DNA from: Stictocephala bisonia | Taxonomy: Eukaryota > Arthropoda > Insecta > Hemiptera > Membracidae | Assembly: GCA_035578905.1 (NCBI GenBank) | Contig: JAQJVL010000667.1 | Coordinates: 57,501-121,500 of the forward strand | Length of the DNA: 64,000 nt | Reading direction: 5' to 3' | Shown here: positions 38,270-51,939 of the stretch, piece after piece | Position numbering within the stretch: the stretch's first letter is position 1 | Layout of the letters: every line of letters starts with the position of its first letter | The notes under the pieces: model-generated | Databases searched by the model: none | What the model saw: only the letters and a program-made list of their open reading frames with translations | Told to the model about the DNA's origin: nothing | Translations under genes and position numbers: made by a program

Positions 38270-38530
38270 TAATGGTTACCATCGACGTGGACACTACTAG
38301 AGAAGTCTGAGATGTGTTAGGTGGTAGTCAGGGCCCGGATGTTGTCTAGGAGAGAGAACTGAGTATCAGGCTGGTCAATAACTGAAAATCAGATCTATAC
38401 GTGGTTCGAATTCCACGTAAATCTGTAGGTTCCTTAGTTGCCCTGGCTATTGATCTATTAATAAAGGGTCCCTTCTAGGTTAAGTTTCACTTACTTAGTA
38501 AAAACTCTACTTAGGTTATCCAAACCCATC
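38270..38530 (+). mobile_element. LINE 3'-UTR copy (tail family T)
   Basis: TTAATGGTTACCATCGACG, ACACTACTAGAGAAGTCTG, GATGTTGTCTAGGAGAGAG, ACGTGGTTCGAATTCCACGT and GATCTATTAATAAAGGG appear in family order. Sequence decays after about 38490. Confidence 0.72.
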
Positions 38531-38822
38531 CTTCAACCAAGTAATCGTCTCTTATATGCCTTAAACTATGAAAGACGGCGTCTAAAATCTGAATATTAAT
38601 CTGCCTATAAGCATTGCATTGTTATTGTTTTAAAGTAGTGACATTTACAAGTGAACATATTAATAACGGATGGTATTAAATGATGGTTTGGTTGACTTTC
38701 AACAAAGGCTAAGAAAACCTCGTTTAGTCCAACAAGATTTTAAATTCAAATAGTGCACAGTACTCAATTATCTACCTTAAAACAGTTTTAAGTATTTTGT
38801 AATGCCCTACATTTACAAGTTC

Positions 38823-40922
38823 ATGAATTCATCATTAAACCCCTTGTGTCTAAACAGTATCATTATAGAGATTACACAGCTGAGTGGGCTTTCTAACAAT
38901 ACCACCACAAAGTTAGTGGTTAAGGGGCAGGTAGGGGGGTTTAGTCGATGGCTGCAGATTAGTAGAGCATGAATCCATAATTACATCCCTTGAGTCTGAA
39001 TTGTATCAGTATAGAGATTACACAGCTGAATGGACTCTCTAACGAGACTGCTACAACGTTAGTGGACAGGGAAGTGGGAGGGGTATTGAGTCGATGGCTT
39101 CAGTTTGGTTGTTCATGACTCCATCATTACACCCATTCAGTCTGAATGGTATCATTGCGGAGACTACACAGCTGAGTGGACTCTCTAACGAGACTGCTAC
39201 AACATTAGTGGACAGAGAGTTGGGAGAGGGATTGAGCCGATGGCTTCAGTTTGGTCGGTCATGGCTCCATCATTACACCCCTTGAGTCTGAATTGTATCA
39301 TTATGGGGATTACACAGCTGAGTGGACTCTCTAACGAGTCTGCTACAACGTTAGTGGACAGGGAGTTGGGAGGGGGGATTGAGCCGATGGCTTCAGTTTG
39401 GTCGGTCATGGCTCCATCATTACACCCGTTGAGTCTGAATTGTATCATTGCGAAGACTACACATCTGAGTGGACTCTCTAACGAAACAGCTACAACGTTA
39501 GTGGACAGGGAGTTGGGAGGGGGATTGAGCCGATGGCTTCAGTTTGGTCGTTAATGACTCCATCATTACATCCGTTCAGTCTGAATGGTATCATTGCGGA
39601 GACTACACAGCTGAGTGGACTCTCTAACGAGACTGCTACAACGTTAGTGGACAGGGAGTTGGGAGGGGAATTGAGCCAATGGCTTCAGTTTGGTTGTTCA
39701 TGACTCCATCATTACACCCCTTGAGTCTGAATTGTATCATTATGTGGATTACACAGCTGAGTGTACTCCCTAACGAGACTGCTACAACGTTAGTGGACAG
39801 GGAGTTGGGAGGGGAATTGAGCCAATGGCTTCAGTTTGGTCGTTCATGACTCCATCATTACACTCCTTGAGTCTGAATTGTATCATTATGGGGATTACAC
39901 AGCTGAGTGTACTCCCTAACGAGTCTGCTACAACGTTAGTGGACAGGGAGTTGGGAGGGGGGATTGAGCCGATGGCTTCAGTTTGGTCGGTCATGGCTCC
40001 ATCATTACACCCCTTGAGTCTGAATTGTATCATTATGGGGATTACACAGCTGAGTGGACTCTCTAACGAGTCTGCTACAACGTTAGTGGACAGGGAGTTG
40101 GGAGGGGGATTGAGCCGAAGGCTTCAGTTTGGTCGGTCATGACTCCATCATTACACCCGTTCAGTCTGAATGGTATCATTGCGGAGACTACACAGCTGAG
40201 TGGACTCTCTAACGAGACTGCTACAACGTTAGTGGACAGGGAGTTGGGAGGGGGATTGAGCCGATGGCTTCAGTTTGGTTGTTCATGACTCCATCATTAC
40301 ACCCGTTCAGTCTGAATGGTATCATTGCGGAGACTACACAGCTGAGTGGACTCTCTAACGAGACTGCTACAACGTTAGTGGACAGGGAGTTGGGAGGGGG
40401 GATTGAGCCGATGGCTTCAGTTTGGTCGGTCATGGCTCCATCATTACACCCCTTCAGTCTGAATTGTATCATTATGGGGATTACACAGCTGAGTGGACTC
40501 TCTAACGAGACTGCTACAACGTTAGTGGACAGGGAGTTGGGAGGGGGGATTGAGCCGATGGCTTCAGTTTGGTCGGTCATGGCTCCATCATTACACCCCT
40601 TCAGTCTAAATTGTATCATTATGGGGATTACACAGCTGAGTGGACTCTCTAACGAGTCTGCTACAACGTTAGTGGACAGGGAGTTGGGAGGGGGGATTGA
40701 GCCGATGGCTTCAGTTTGGTCGGTCATGGCTCCATCATTACACCCCTTCAGTCTGAATTGTATCATTATGGGGATTACACAGCTGAGTGGACTCTCTAAC
40801 GAGACTGCTACAACGTTAGTGGACAGGGAGTTGGGAGGGGGGATTGAGTCGATGGCTTCAGTTTGGTCGTTCATGGCTCTATCATTACACCCCTTCAGTT
40901 TGAGATTGCTACAATGTTAGAG
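38823..40922. repeat. ~147-bp satellite array, about 14 copies
   Basis: Unit landmarks: GATGGCTTCAGTTTGGTCGG, TCCATCATTACACCCCTTCA, ATTACACAGCTGAGTGGAC and CTACAACGTTAGTGGACAGG before GAGTTGGGAGGGG. Period is 145-147 depending on the length of the terminal G run. When it is 147 the unit is 49 codons and stays open on both strands, giving 217-218-residue frames at 40221-40920. Two variants alternate: ATGGTATCATTGCGGAGAC and ATTGTATCATTATGGGGAT. Left edge units are the most diverged. Confidence 0.95.
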
Positions 40923-41332
40923 GGGTGGGTCTTCACCACTGTATATACCGGATACCTTAATAACTAATAACACAAATATAGCAAAGAAACAAAGTATGAT
41001 AGTTCGGGCTTTTGTAAATAATGAAAGAATATCTAAAACTGTAGGACTCTACAAAACATTCATTTAAATCAAACTGTACGTAAACTCTATTCGATCCATG
41101 ATCATTGTAGTAAAGGGGGAGAGGGGTTGAACAGCAATTAGATCCAATAAGTTTTTCATAATTTCTGATAGTTTTGTTTCAAAAGTTGATTCTATTGATG
41201 AACTTTGGAAACAAAGGGAAAATGCATATACTTTAGAAGGGATGGACTTAAGTTGTTTTACATATTCAATATACCGTATTTAAGTTTTCTTATTGACAGC
41301 AACACAATAAATAAAAGACAATAAATAGAAGG
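40923..41332. other. AT-rich non-coding sequence
   Basis: Nothing recognised between the 147-bp array and the SINE. Confidence 0.5.
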
Positions 41333-41475
41333 CATCGTAGCTCAGTGGTTAAGGCTTCGGACCGCTGGGCATTGTCCAAGGTTCGAATCCCCACTGAGCC
41401 AACGGTTGGTACTTCACTCGATAAAATTAATGCTTGTAGCCCATGGAAACTGGCGAGTGAAATTTAAATATATGT

Positions 41476-41522
<47 letters not shown>
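41333..41522 (+). mobile_element. tRNA-derived SINE (family S3) with (TA)n tail
   Basis: Box A TAGCTCAGTGGTTAAGG and box B GGTTCGAATCCCC at tRNA spacing, then a body with AACGGTTGGTACTTCACTCG and GGCGAGTGAAATTT and a TA-rich tail from about 41470. The anticodon arm is not a proper stem-loop (GGAC pairs GTCC around an 11-nt loop), so it is not a working tRNA. Related to 24890-25040. Confidence 0.8.
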
Positions 41523-41525
<3 letters not shown>

Positions 41526-41892
41526 AATGAAAATCAAACCTTGATAAATATTTATATTTCATTAAAGTAGTTTTTATAAAAAAGTCTCAAATATAGTGAT
41601 AAACTGCCAATTCATTAAACAAACGTACGCCAAAACCCACAGGAATTTAAAATATACGATAAGCATATAAATGTTACGACGTGTTTAGTTAGGATAAAAT
41701 ATAAATACCGTAATAAAAGTTAGACAAATCGATCAAAACAATAAGAAGATCTTAACTTAAAGTACTTAAATAAACTAAATAAAAGAAGGTAAATATTTAT
41801 ATCCAACTATCAATTACAAGAACAATATTACAAAATGACAATTTGGAAATTTGAAGCTATTAGTACCAGTAGTGATAGCTTCTTCATGTAAG

Positions 41893-44399
41893 TTGGTATT
41901 TTTATCAGTTGCACTCCTGACAATACACAATGATTGTTGGTACTGTTATCAGTTGTGCTCCTGACAATAGACAATGATTGTTGGTACTGTTATCAGTTGC
42001 ACTCCTGATAATACACAATGATTGTTGGTACTGTTATCAGTTGTACTCCTGACAATACAAACTGATATTTGGTACTGTTATCAGTTGTACTCCTGACAAT
42101 ACACACTGATTGTTGGTACTGTTATCAGTTGTACTCCTGACAATACACACTGATTGTTGGTACTGTTATCAGTTCCACTCCTGATAATACACACTGATTG
42201 TTAGTACTGTTTTTAGTTGTACTCCTGACAATACACACTGATTGTTGGTACTGTTATCAGTTGTACTCCTGACAATACACACTGATTGTTGGTACTGTTA
42301 TCAGTTGCACTTCTGATAATACACAATTATTGTTGGTACTGTTATCAGTTGTAATCCTGACAATACACACTGATTGTTGGTACTGTTATCAGTTGTACTC
42401 CTGACAATACACAATGCTTATTGGTACTTTTATCAGTTGTACTCAGGACAAGACACACTGATTGTTGGTACTGTTATCAGTTGTACTCCTGACAATACAC
42501 ACTGATTGTTGGTACTGTTATCAGTTGCACTCCTGATAATACACAATTATTGTTGGTACTGTTATCAGTTGTACTTCTGACAATACACACTGATTGTTGG
42601 TACTGTTATCAGTTGTACTCCTGACAATACACACTGATTGTTGGTACTGTTATCAGTTGTACTCCTGACATACACACTGATTGTTGGTACTGTTATCAGT
42701 TGTACTCCTGACAATACACACTGATTGTTGGTACTGTTATCAGTTGTACTCCTGACAATACACACTGATTGTTGGTACTGTTATCAGTTGTACTCAGGAC
42801 AATAGACACTGATTGTTGGTACTGTTATCAGTTGTACTCCTGATAATACACACTGATTGTTGGTACTGTTATCAGTTGCACTCCTGATAATACACAATGA
42901 TTGTTGGTACTGTTATCAGTTGTACTCCTGACAATACACACTGATATTTGGTACTGTTATCAGTTGTACTCCTGACAATACACACTGATTGTTGGTACTG
43001 TTATCAATTGTACTTCTGACAATACACACTGATTGTTGGTACTGTTATCAGTTGTACTCCTGACAATACACACTGATTGTTGGTACTGTTATCAGTTGCA
43101 CTCCTGATAATACACAATTATTGTTGGTACTGTTATCAGTTGCACTCCTGATAATACACAATGATTGTTGGTACTGTTATCAGTTGTACTCCGACAATAC
43201 ACACAAATTGTTGGTACTGTTATCAGTTGCACTCCTGATAATAAACAATGATTGTTGGTACTGTTATCAGTTGCACTCCTGACAATACACACTTTGTTGG
43301 TACTGTTATCAGTTGCACTCCTGATAATACACAATGATTGCTGGTACTGTTATCAGTTGTACTCCTGACAATACACACTGATTGTTGGTACTGTTATCAG
43401 TTGTACTCCTGACAATACACACTGATTATTGGTACTGTTATCAGTTGTACTCCTGACAATATACACTGATTGTTGGTACTGCTATCAGTTGCACTCCTGA
43501 TAATGCACAATGATTGTTGGTACTGTTATCAGTTGTACTCCTGACAATACACACTGATTGTTGGTACTGTTATCAGTTGTACTCCTGACAATACACACTG
43601 ATTGTTGGTACTGTTATCAGTTGTACTCCTGACAATACACACTGATTGTTGGTACTGTTATCAGTTGCACTCCTGATAATACACAATTATTGTTGGTACT
43701 GTTATCAGTTGCACTCCTGATTATACACAATGATTGTTGGTACTGTTATCAGTTGTACTCCGACAATACACACAATTTGTTGGTACTGTTATCAGTTGCA
43801 CTCCTGATAATACACAATGATTGTTGGTACTGTTATCAGTTGCACTCCTGACAATACACACTGATTGTTGGTACTGTTATCAGTTGCACTCCTGATAATA
43901 CACAATGATTGCTGATACTGTTATCAGTTGTACTCCTGACAATACACACTGATTGTTGGTACTGTTATCAGTTGTACTCCTGACAATACACACTGATTAT
44001 TGGTACTGTTATCAGTTGTACTCCTGACAATATACACTGATTGTTGGTACTGCTATCAGTTGCACTCCTGATAATGCACAATGATTGTTGGTACTGTTAT
44101 CAGTTGTACTCCTGACAATACACACTGATTGTTGGTACTGTTATCAGTTGTACTCCTGACAATACACACTGATTGTTGGTACTGTTATCAGTTGTACTCC
44201 TGACAATACACACTGATTGTTGGTACTGTTATCAGTTGTACTCCTGACAATACACAATGCTTATTGGTACTGTTATCAGTTGTACTCCTGACAATACATA
44301 CTGATTGTTGGTACTGTTATCAGTTGTACTCCTGACAATACACACTGATTGTTGGTACTGTTATCAGTTGTACTCAGAACAATACACACTGATTGTTGG
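41893..44399. repeat. 44-bp satellite array, about 57 copies
   Basis: Unit: TTGTTGGTACTGTTATCAGT with TGTACTCCTGACAATACACA and CTGA. Two variants mix along the array: GTACTCCTGACAATACACACT and GCACTCCTGATAATACACAAT. Blocks of rare variants repeat about 570 bp apart (see findings). Confidence 0.97.
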
Positions 44400-46018
44400 A
44401 TAATTGTTACCCATCCCTTTTAACTCCTTATCTAAACTGTTATAAGTTAGTATATGTATTGTAACTACGCGAAACAAACTCTTGATAAATCACCTAGACG
44501 AACATAGGAAATAACAAGTTCATTTCAGATTACTTAATAAAATATTTAAATGTACTAAATAGCTAGTATGTATATAGTTTTCTAGGCTTTACCGTATATT
44601 TTGCAAATTTTGTCTACAAAGGAAGATTATTAAAACATTTAGGCCCTAAAGTAAACAAAACTTAAACAACAAACTGCTCACACTTTTCGTTTTTCTCGTT
44701 TAGCTATGTTCTAAAATGCGCTTAGTTCGGCTTAAGCCACTTATTATTTAAAATTCTCTTATATATTGAAGATAAAAAAATATGTTTTATTTTTAATGTA
44801 TAATATAAAGGGAATGAAAATTCACGCATTCTTTTAAATAAAAGTCCCGTTATATTGTAGCATTGATTGAGGTTATACGAAAACTAATTATTTGGCATTT
44901 TAACTAACATTATGCAATAACCAAAATTTATTAAAATGTGTTTGCCAGTATGAAGGTGATATGGATACATCTAACTAATTAAAAAAATATAAATAAAAAA
45001 GTTAAATTTTAACATGCATTTCAGAGAGTGGAATAACTACGGTATACAATTTAACGTGAATATAAACTGAGTTGTTCAAAGCACTAGTAAATTGTGAGTA
45101 TTTCTATCAAGTTGAATGCTGTAAATTCAATTGAAACTTAATAAAATATTTATCAAGGCTTAAAAATACATACAAACAGTTAGTAAAATAGCCAATTAAA
45201 CGTTGGACTGTTGTTTAAAAAATAGGTGTCTTTTTTGTCGTTGTATTTGGAAAGAAAAAAAAACCGAATGTGATTAATGTACATGTTATTAATCAAGGGT
45301 TATTTATTGGGTTGATATAAAGCCCATGACATCTTATAAGCTTCAACTTGTAAGGGAATGCTGTGGAGTTACAACCTTAATTAATTCAACGATTTATAAA
45401 ACAAAAACCATAACTAAACTGGTCTACGTTAAGTTAAATGTCCTTCTGAATTTAAGTAGAGGGAATTTATTATGGCGTTTGTAGTAACCATACATTTCAA
45501 GTAAGACTTGAGTTGAAATGACGCTATTTCCGTTTCCTGGAAAGTAAGATCTATTGAGATGCTTACTGTAATGTGTTAATCTCAGAAACGGAAAACAAAC
45601 GTAATGAACGCATTCATTAATCCCTTCTTCTAAAGACGTACGCTATTAAGGTCATTACAAAGTATTCATTAAACTTCTTTCCAAGAACACTAATAGGCCT
45701 ATACTTGTGTCGTAACTGTACAAGATAGCAAAGCAAAACATTTATTTAAAGAAGTGAAGAACTTTTATAATGAAACACAATTTATAAATTTATACGTAAT
45801 AATTATCACGAACATCATAACCTATAATATATTGTGTTGTAATAAACATTTTGTATAAATCCTATATCGTATTTAATAACCACATTATGACATTGTTTAT
45901 ATAAATAAACAATTATTATAAATCACCTTCTAATCACCAAATTAAACATTATTTTGGTTAATTTTCGATTTATCATTATCAATCCATGTTAATAAAATCT
46001 GTAAAACAAATAATTATA
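44400..46018. other. AT-rich non-coding sequence
   Basis: No gene or repeat recognised over 1.6 kb. Confidence 0.5.
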
Positions 46019-46450
46019 CAGGGTGGAAAAAATATGGAAACGCTTTCACAACTTTTGTATCACTTCACTTGTGAATGTGAAATGTTTTACATGATAATGG
46101 TTACAAAGAACACACTTTTTAATGCCATTAGCGACATTTAATCTTATCAGGGGGACGGCCCAAGGGAGTTGAACGAAAATTTTCAACGTAAGCCTAGGTC
46201 GAGTTTGGTATCAAATGAAAGGTCTATTCAAAAGAGAAATTAATTTCCGCAAACCGGACTTCGAACCATTTCAGAGTAGCGGTAATTTGAACAACATTAT
46301 TTCTCTGATATTTAACGATTTCAAGTATATTATTCTGATAAAAAATTATACTTTATGGAGCACAATTATTAAACATAAATGAACTATCAAATCATGTATG
46401 GAAAAAAATAACGTTGTTATAAAAGTGTTTTCATATATTTTTCGACCCTG
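46019..46450 (-). mobile_element. MITE, Tc1/mariner-like (family M), copy 3
   Basis: 432 bp from CAGGGTGGAAAAAATATGG to TATTTTTCGACCCTG, TA on both sides. The interior is in reverse orientation relative to copies 1 and 2 (ATGATAATGGTTACAAAG, GAGTTTGGTATCAAATG). A TA microsatellite follows the right end. Confidence 0.87.
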
Positions 46451-47844
46451 TATATATATATATAAAAGCCATTCACCACTCATCACTATTTCTCTAAAAC
46501 TATACGGTTAATTGACTTGACATTTTATCTTGACTCCTAGAGGCTCACTAAGAATTGATTTTCCTCTCAGACTTCAAGACTCTGTTCTAATGGCCTCCAA
46601 AATTCCCATGGTATTCTTATGTAGCTATATTAATTGATTATTTATTTGATTAACAGTTGTTTAATAAAAACAAATCGAATAATGTGGTAGGCTGAACTTT
46701 TGAAATTACAAATAATTGATTACAGTCATTGTACACAACATCAGCTGTTCTAAATTGGATGTAAATTGGATACAATGTAAACTGAAAGCTTGCTGCACAT
46801 TTCAATTATATAATCAAACTCAATATTATGACCGACGAAGCGGTTGGGTACATTTTAAATAAATTAAAATAAACATAGATGATAGATAAAAAACATGTTT
46901 TTAATAATAAGAGTTTGAAATTGTTTTTTATTTATTGATAATTTTTTTAATTTTGTTTTCATTTATAGGTATTTGTATTACATTTAGTTTTGTGCTTGTT
47001 GATAAATAAAATTTACTGTAAAAGTATTGATAGTTTATGCTGATCTTCATAATTTTTTCCCCGACGTTTTTCAGACAAAAGTCATTGTAATTGCTACGGG
47101 TTAATTTCATTTTAATATACTTCTATTTGTTCAAATTTATGTATACAATAAACACAGCATTCTTTACTGTCAAATATCCATATTTATGATACGTGAAGCC
47201 ATTTTTATGATAACGCAACTCCTTTCACTTGTTTTGATCAATTTTAACGGTTGAGGTGTCGAAAGGTTTCCCAATTTGCTGTTGTCCAATAAGGTCGTTT
47301 TTGTTCAAAATTTTTACCCTGAATGTCACGTAAAGCTCTCAAAGTAAGTTTTTTGAACATAGGAATAACATGGCGAGGTTTATATTAATCAAAAATAACA
47401 TCTGTTCAAATGTAAATTTATAATATTGTAACAGCTGTTGGAATGTAAATAATGATGTTTATATTGTTTATAGGGCATTCCCACTCACTGAACAATTAGT
47501 CAGTTGGACATAGGCGAGGAGTAAAGAGGGGGCTCTTTTATGAAACCATTAGCTCACTCAAACATTTCTCTTGAACAGTATCAGATCTCAATCATTATTA
47601 TAAGCGGATATTTATTATTGTAATATTCGATTATGGTTAGTAACAATACTGCCACGCGCTCAGACTGATTGATCAATCTGTAATGTTACAAAGGACTAAG
47701 TATACATCTAATTTTGATTGGGTGTTCAATTTATTTAGCAAGGCAAGTGCAGTGAATACGGTACTGTAACACTTTAAAATTTACATATTATAGTTTTACT
47801 TGATATAGTGTACCTACTACAAATAATATTTCTAGTCATAGTCC
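46451..47844. other. AT-rich non-coding sequence
   Basis: Apart from a (TA)n run at 46450-46463 nothing is recognised. Confidence 0.5.
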
Positions 47845-47915
47845 GAAGCCGATGAGGTTACTCGAGTGCAGCGAGTGATGGGGTTTGCACGCGAAGTGTA
47901 CATAAGTGTCCCCTA
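47845..47915. repeat. CG-containing dispersed repeat (relative of 2205-2450)
   Basis: CCGAAGCCGATGAGG, CGAGTGCAGCGAGTGATGGG and TTGCACGCGAAGTG are the reverse-strand forms of the words at 2.2-2.45 kb. 47916-48251 is non-coding. Confidence 0.5.
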
Positions 47916-48251
47916 GAGTCTTTTAAATTTTGAATCAGTTTAGTTGGATTTTGTAGGTTAACTGACACATTACCAGACGGTATAAACAAAATATGTGTGC
48001 ATGTGGCCGTGTAGAACAAAGACGATATTTTAGTATTAACTAAGGAGTGCAATCTTCACTAGATATTCATAGACGAAGTAGAGAGTCAAAATAAATAAGT
48101 CTTAGCAGTAAAGAGGGCCAAAATAGGTTTTATGCCCGCAAAATATAAACTTTATGTGTAAACTTGGGGCATTCTAAAATGATTATACGAGTACTTTGTC
48201 ACAAGACAGTCTGAGGGGTAACCAAACATTTAGTGCCAATCCGGCCGGTGA

Positions 48252-48772
48252 AGGTTGGGTAGCATACGTGATCAGCTTGGGTAGCAACCATGATCAGCTT
48301 GGCTAGCAAACCGTGTTCAGCATGGGTAGGAACCGTGATCATCTTGGGTAGCAACCGTGATCAGCTTGAGTAGCAAACCGTGTTCAGCATGGGTAGCAAC
48401 TGTGATCATCTTGGGTAGCAACCGTGATCATCTTGGGTAGCAACCGTGATCAGCTTGAGTAGCAACCCTGATCAGCTTGGGTAGCAAACCGTGTTCAGCA
48501 TGAGTAGCAACCGTGATCATCTTGGGTAGCAACCGTGATCAGCTTGGGTAGCAAACCATGTTCAGCATGGGTAGCAACCGTGATCATCTTGGGTAGCAAC
48601 CACGATTATCTTGGGTAGCAACCCTGATCAGCTTGGGTAGCAAACCGTGTTCAGCATGGGTAGCAACCGTGATCAGCTAGGATACCAATCGTGTTCAGCA
48701 AGGGTATCACCCATGATCAGATTGGGTAGTAACCATGTTCAGATTGGGTAGCAACCGTGATCAGCTTGTGTT
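48252..48772. repeat. 22/23-bp minisatellite, about 24 copies
   Basis: Repeats of CAGCTTGGGTAGCAACCGTG with AT. A 23-bp variant (AGCAAACCGTGTTCAGCAT) recurs every two to four units, giving a loose mixed pattern; ends are more degenerate. Confidence 0.95.
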
Positions 48773-49554
48773 AGGTTGGGATAGAATGCTTTTCGATTCA
48801 GCTCTAAAACAGTCCTGTTAAGAATAAACTCTTTGTGAGCATATAACCGATTTTGACCGTAAAGAGGAATAGAGACAGTTAAATTTAAATGCTAGTATAC
48901 ATTTTATTAAACGGTTAATTGCCTTTTTACATCTTATGGAGCATATTTAGTTACTGTAAATTATATCTGTTTAGGTTAGCTAAATATTTTGTACACAAAC
49001 ATGTAGCACTGAAGTAAATCATAAATGTTTTAGCTTCACACTCGTATTTGGTGTTCAGCATAACTTTTCAAAGTTTTATACTAAATTAACTTGTTCGTCC
49101 TCTACATGATATTAAAACTATAAAATATCCCATACTTCAGACGTTCGGTTTGTTGTATAAGCAAGTCCAGATGGAAAGCTGACGCCAATGTTCTTATTGA
49201 AGTGCTAGCCATCCATCTATCACAGGTTTCTTTGTGGACGTCTCTCGTCTAAGAGTGATGAAAGAAGTTGAGCTAAATTGATCACCAAAATATATTCACT
49301 ATCACGTGTTTATATCTCACTGCACTTGTCTTGTGTGATACATAAATTTTTTGTAAACATAAATTCTGTTTTCAAACTTATTAAAAACAATTAATGGTTG
49401 ATTTTATTAGCATTTGTAATTAATATTAATTTGGTTTATATACATTTGTTGTATTTCAATCTTGTTTTGTTTTATGTTATTCGACATCAGTATGGGAGGA
49501 ACTAATTTTGTTTGCTTTTCCATAATCATTATTGCATTATACTTATTTAGAGGC
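48773..49554. other. AT-rich non-coding sequence
   Basis: Nothing recognised. Confidence 0.5.
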
Positions 49555-49937
49555 CGATCATCAAGATATGGGCGAATATGAGGGGCGACTGAATGTGGTG
49601 AGTGTACATGAACGAGTGTAGTCATTGTTACTAAGTTCTTTTATTCCTTAGAGCAAGCTTATAATTAATATCCTTATAGCCAGGACAACTAAGGGACATA
49701 AAGATTTACGTGGAATCCCAACCACGTAGATTTGGTCTGATTGTCAGCTCACTGACCAGCCCGACACTCAGTTCTCTCTCCCACATAACACCCTTCTCTG
49801 ATTACCATCCACAATTGACATCCCAGACTTCTCTATTAGTGTCCATACTGACAGTAACCATTGAGTGGACGCCGTGTTAGTAATAAGAGGACCTAGAATA
49901 CATCCTGTCAACTACAATCTCCTCAACGCTGTGTTTT
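49555..49937 (-). mobile_element. LINE 3' end: end of ORF plus 3' UTR (tail family T)
   Basis: On the minus strand the copy starts with GTTGAGGAGATTGTAGTTGA, matching the LINE ORF codons for VEEIV at 21.86 kb, then TCCTCTTATTACTAACACGG at the stop-codon position. The full tail follows (ACTCAATGGTTACTGTCAG, CTACGTGGTTGGGATTCC, CCTGGCTATAAGGATATTAA) to CATATCTTGATGATCGGCC. It confirms independently that ORF and tail belong to one element. Confidence 0.82.
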
Positions 49938-50917
49938 TCAAACCCCTGTTTGATCTAAATATCTATTTTTATCACATTAGTATTCAATTCACCTACGCCA
50001 TAGAGGAAAAATAATTAAATTCCCTTTCCTAAAGCGAATGCTTCAGTGGCAGTTAGTAATACGAGTACATCACAACTAATGAAGTTCTTTATAAATCTGT
50101 AATAATAATTAAATTACTACGTTTATCTCAGAAGATTCGGAGATTGACTGACAACGGTGATGGCCCTACTACCCGCTCGGTGAACTGGAAAACTAACTAC
50201 TCGACACCTACTCAGCGCACTACTGGATGCGACCTCTGCTTCTTTCTCTTCTGTCGCTAATCTTTTATAAAGCCTGTGTTTAGTTTTAAATAAACATTAT
50301 CCTCGGACAGTAAGCAAAATCAAACATTGTATTCTAATAGTTTTATTTCTACCAACAAATATACATTCCAAGTGTGATTCCTAGAAAGATCTAATTCTAC
50401 CACAAATTACTGACGTATAATTATTTGCTCAAAGTACATTATTCCTAACATTGTTGGAATAATCCAGTCTCTTCGGATTAGTTACATAAAGTTTTCACAT
50501 AACATTCCTAACTTTTAATTAAATTTACATCAACACCGATTTTCCTTTGAATATTAGTGTCAAAAGCGTTCTGGATTAATTAAATTATTTATTTTAGGTT
50601 AATGTCATACTAAATGTCAAAAGACTTTATAATTATGTTTGTATATAATTAATCTAATCAAACATTGTTACTAGTATTTATGTTTGTTATTGATATTATT
50701 TGTTAAGTTTATCTTTTGTTACTTTACTTTAAACGATTTTATCTCTTTCTCTGCTGTTGTCGTTGATTAGTGCCTTTAAATAATATTGCAGCTTATACGT
50801 TTATTTTTCAAGTCATGTCATGAATAATTGATAAATGGCGTGTAGAATTAAAATCTTTTTGTATAAAAATATTTGTACACCCGTTAAAACAGTTGTTATA
50901 TTTTACTAACATCACGA
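49938..50917. other. AT-rich non-coding sequence
   Basis: Nothing recognised. Confidence 0.5.
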
Positions 50918-51076
50918 ATGAGTATTCGTGAAAGTATATTTTCCAATCCATTTGTATTTAGGATGTTTTTTATACATTTTTGTAAAATAGAGATTATGAG
51001 TATTCGTGAAAGTCTATTTTCCAATCCATGTGTATTTAGGATGTTTTTTATACATTTTTGTAAAATAGAGATCATG
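50918..51076. repeat. 78-bp tandem duplication, 2 copies
   Basis: ATGAGTATTCGTGAAAGT and GGATGTTTTTTATACATTTT recur 78 bp apart with two or three differences. Because 78 is 26 codons the frame stays open, but the base composition is not coding-like. Confidence 0.93.
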
Positions 51077-51939
51077 AGATGTAAAACAATTGTAAAAAAA
51101 TAGAGATTGTTAGTTGTTGATGGTTATGTGGCTGAAGTTTTTGAAATGAATACTTAATTACATAGAAATTAGGTACATTACATATATGCCTTTCATAGAA
51201 AAAAAATATACAATTATGTTGGCTTTAGGTTTTAATATATCAAAATATACCGCAATAGTTATAATGATGAATATAATCCGGATAGTAAAGAAATAATTTA
51301 CGTTTATTTGACATTTGAAAATAATGATACACTCTAGTATATTGAATCTTACTTTTCCTCTGTCAAATGCCATGAAGTGTACAACGATGTTAAAACTGAA
51401 ATCACACCAGAGTCAGAAATTAAAAGTAAAACACATTTTTTAAAGAAATTCTCATTGTTTCGAAGTAACAAATTGTACTTGGCACGTCAGGTGTAATTTA
51501 TAAAGGAGGGACCGGAAATATGACGTCAGATTCTGGATTATAGCCAGAGATAGCAGTTATAAATAACCGTGCGAACAAAATCACTGTTGTAAAAGTGATT
51601 TATGAATTACTTATTTACAGTTGTAACATTTTATTTTTTTCAGAAAAAAATGTTTTTTCTACCAACTTTGCAATATTTTCTCTTGTTAATTAATCTACTC
51701 TGTTTGACTATTCAAAAACAAATTTCATAATATATCACATTTGAAATTTGATTATTGTGTATGAACAACGGCTACTTGAAGGGAACTTCACCATATATAG
51801 CTTTACACTCTGAGGAGTCATTAAAAATTAATTAGTTTTGCCTGAAAATTATTCTATGGAGTCTTAGATATTTATCTCTGTCCATTTCAGTTAGATTGAT
51901 TACATTCATTATCAATAAGGATACTCAGTACACACGTAC
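51077..51939. other. AT-rich non-coding sequence
   Basis: Nothing recognised. Confidence 0.5.

Noticed and set aside
40221..40920. Opposing 217- and 218-codon frames
   Set aside because: Product of the 147-bp repeat. Other units in the same array shift frame through G-run length changes, so no coding selection is evident.
41333..41402. Functional tRNA gene
   Set aside because: The anticodon arm is not a normal 5-bp stem with a 7-nt loop; the SINE body and TA tail follow, and a relative lies at 24.9 kb.
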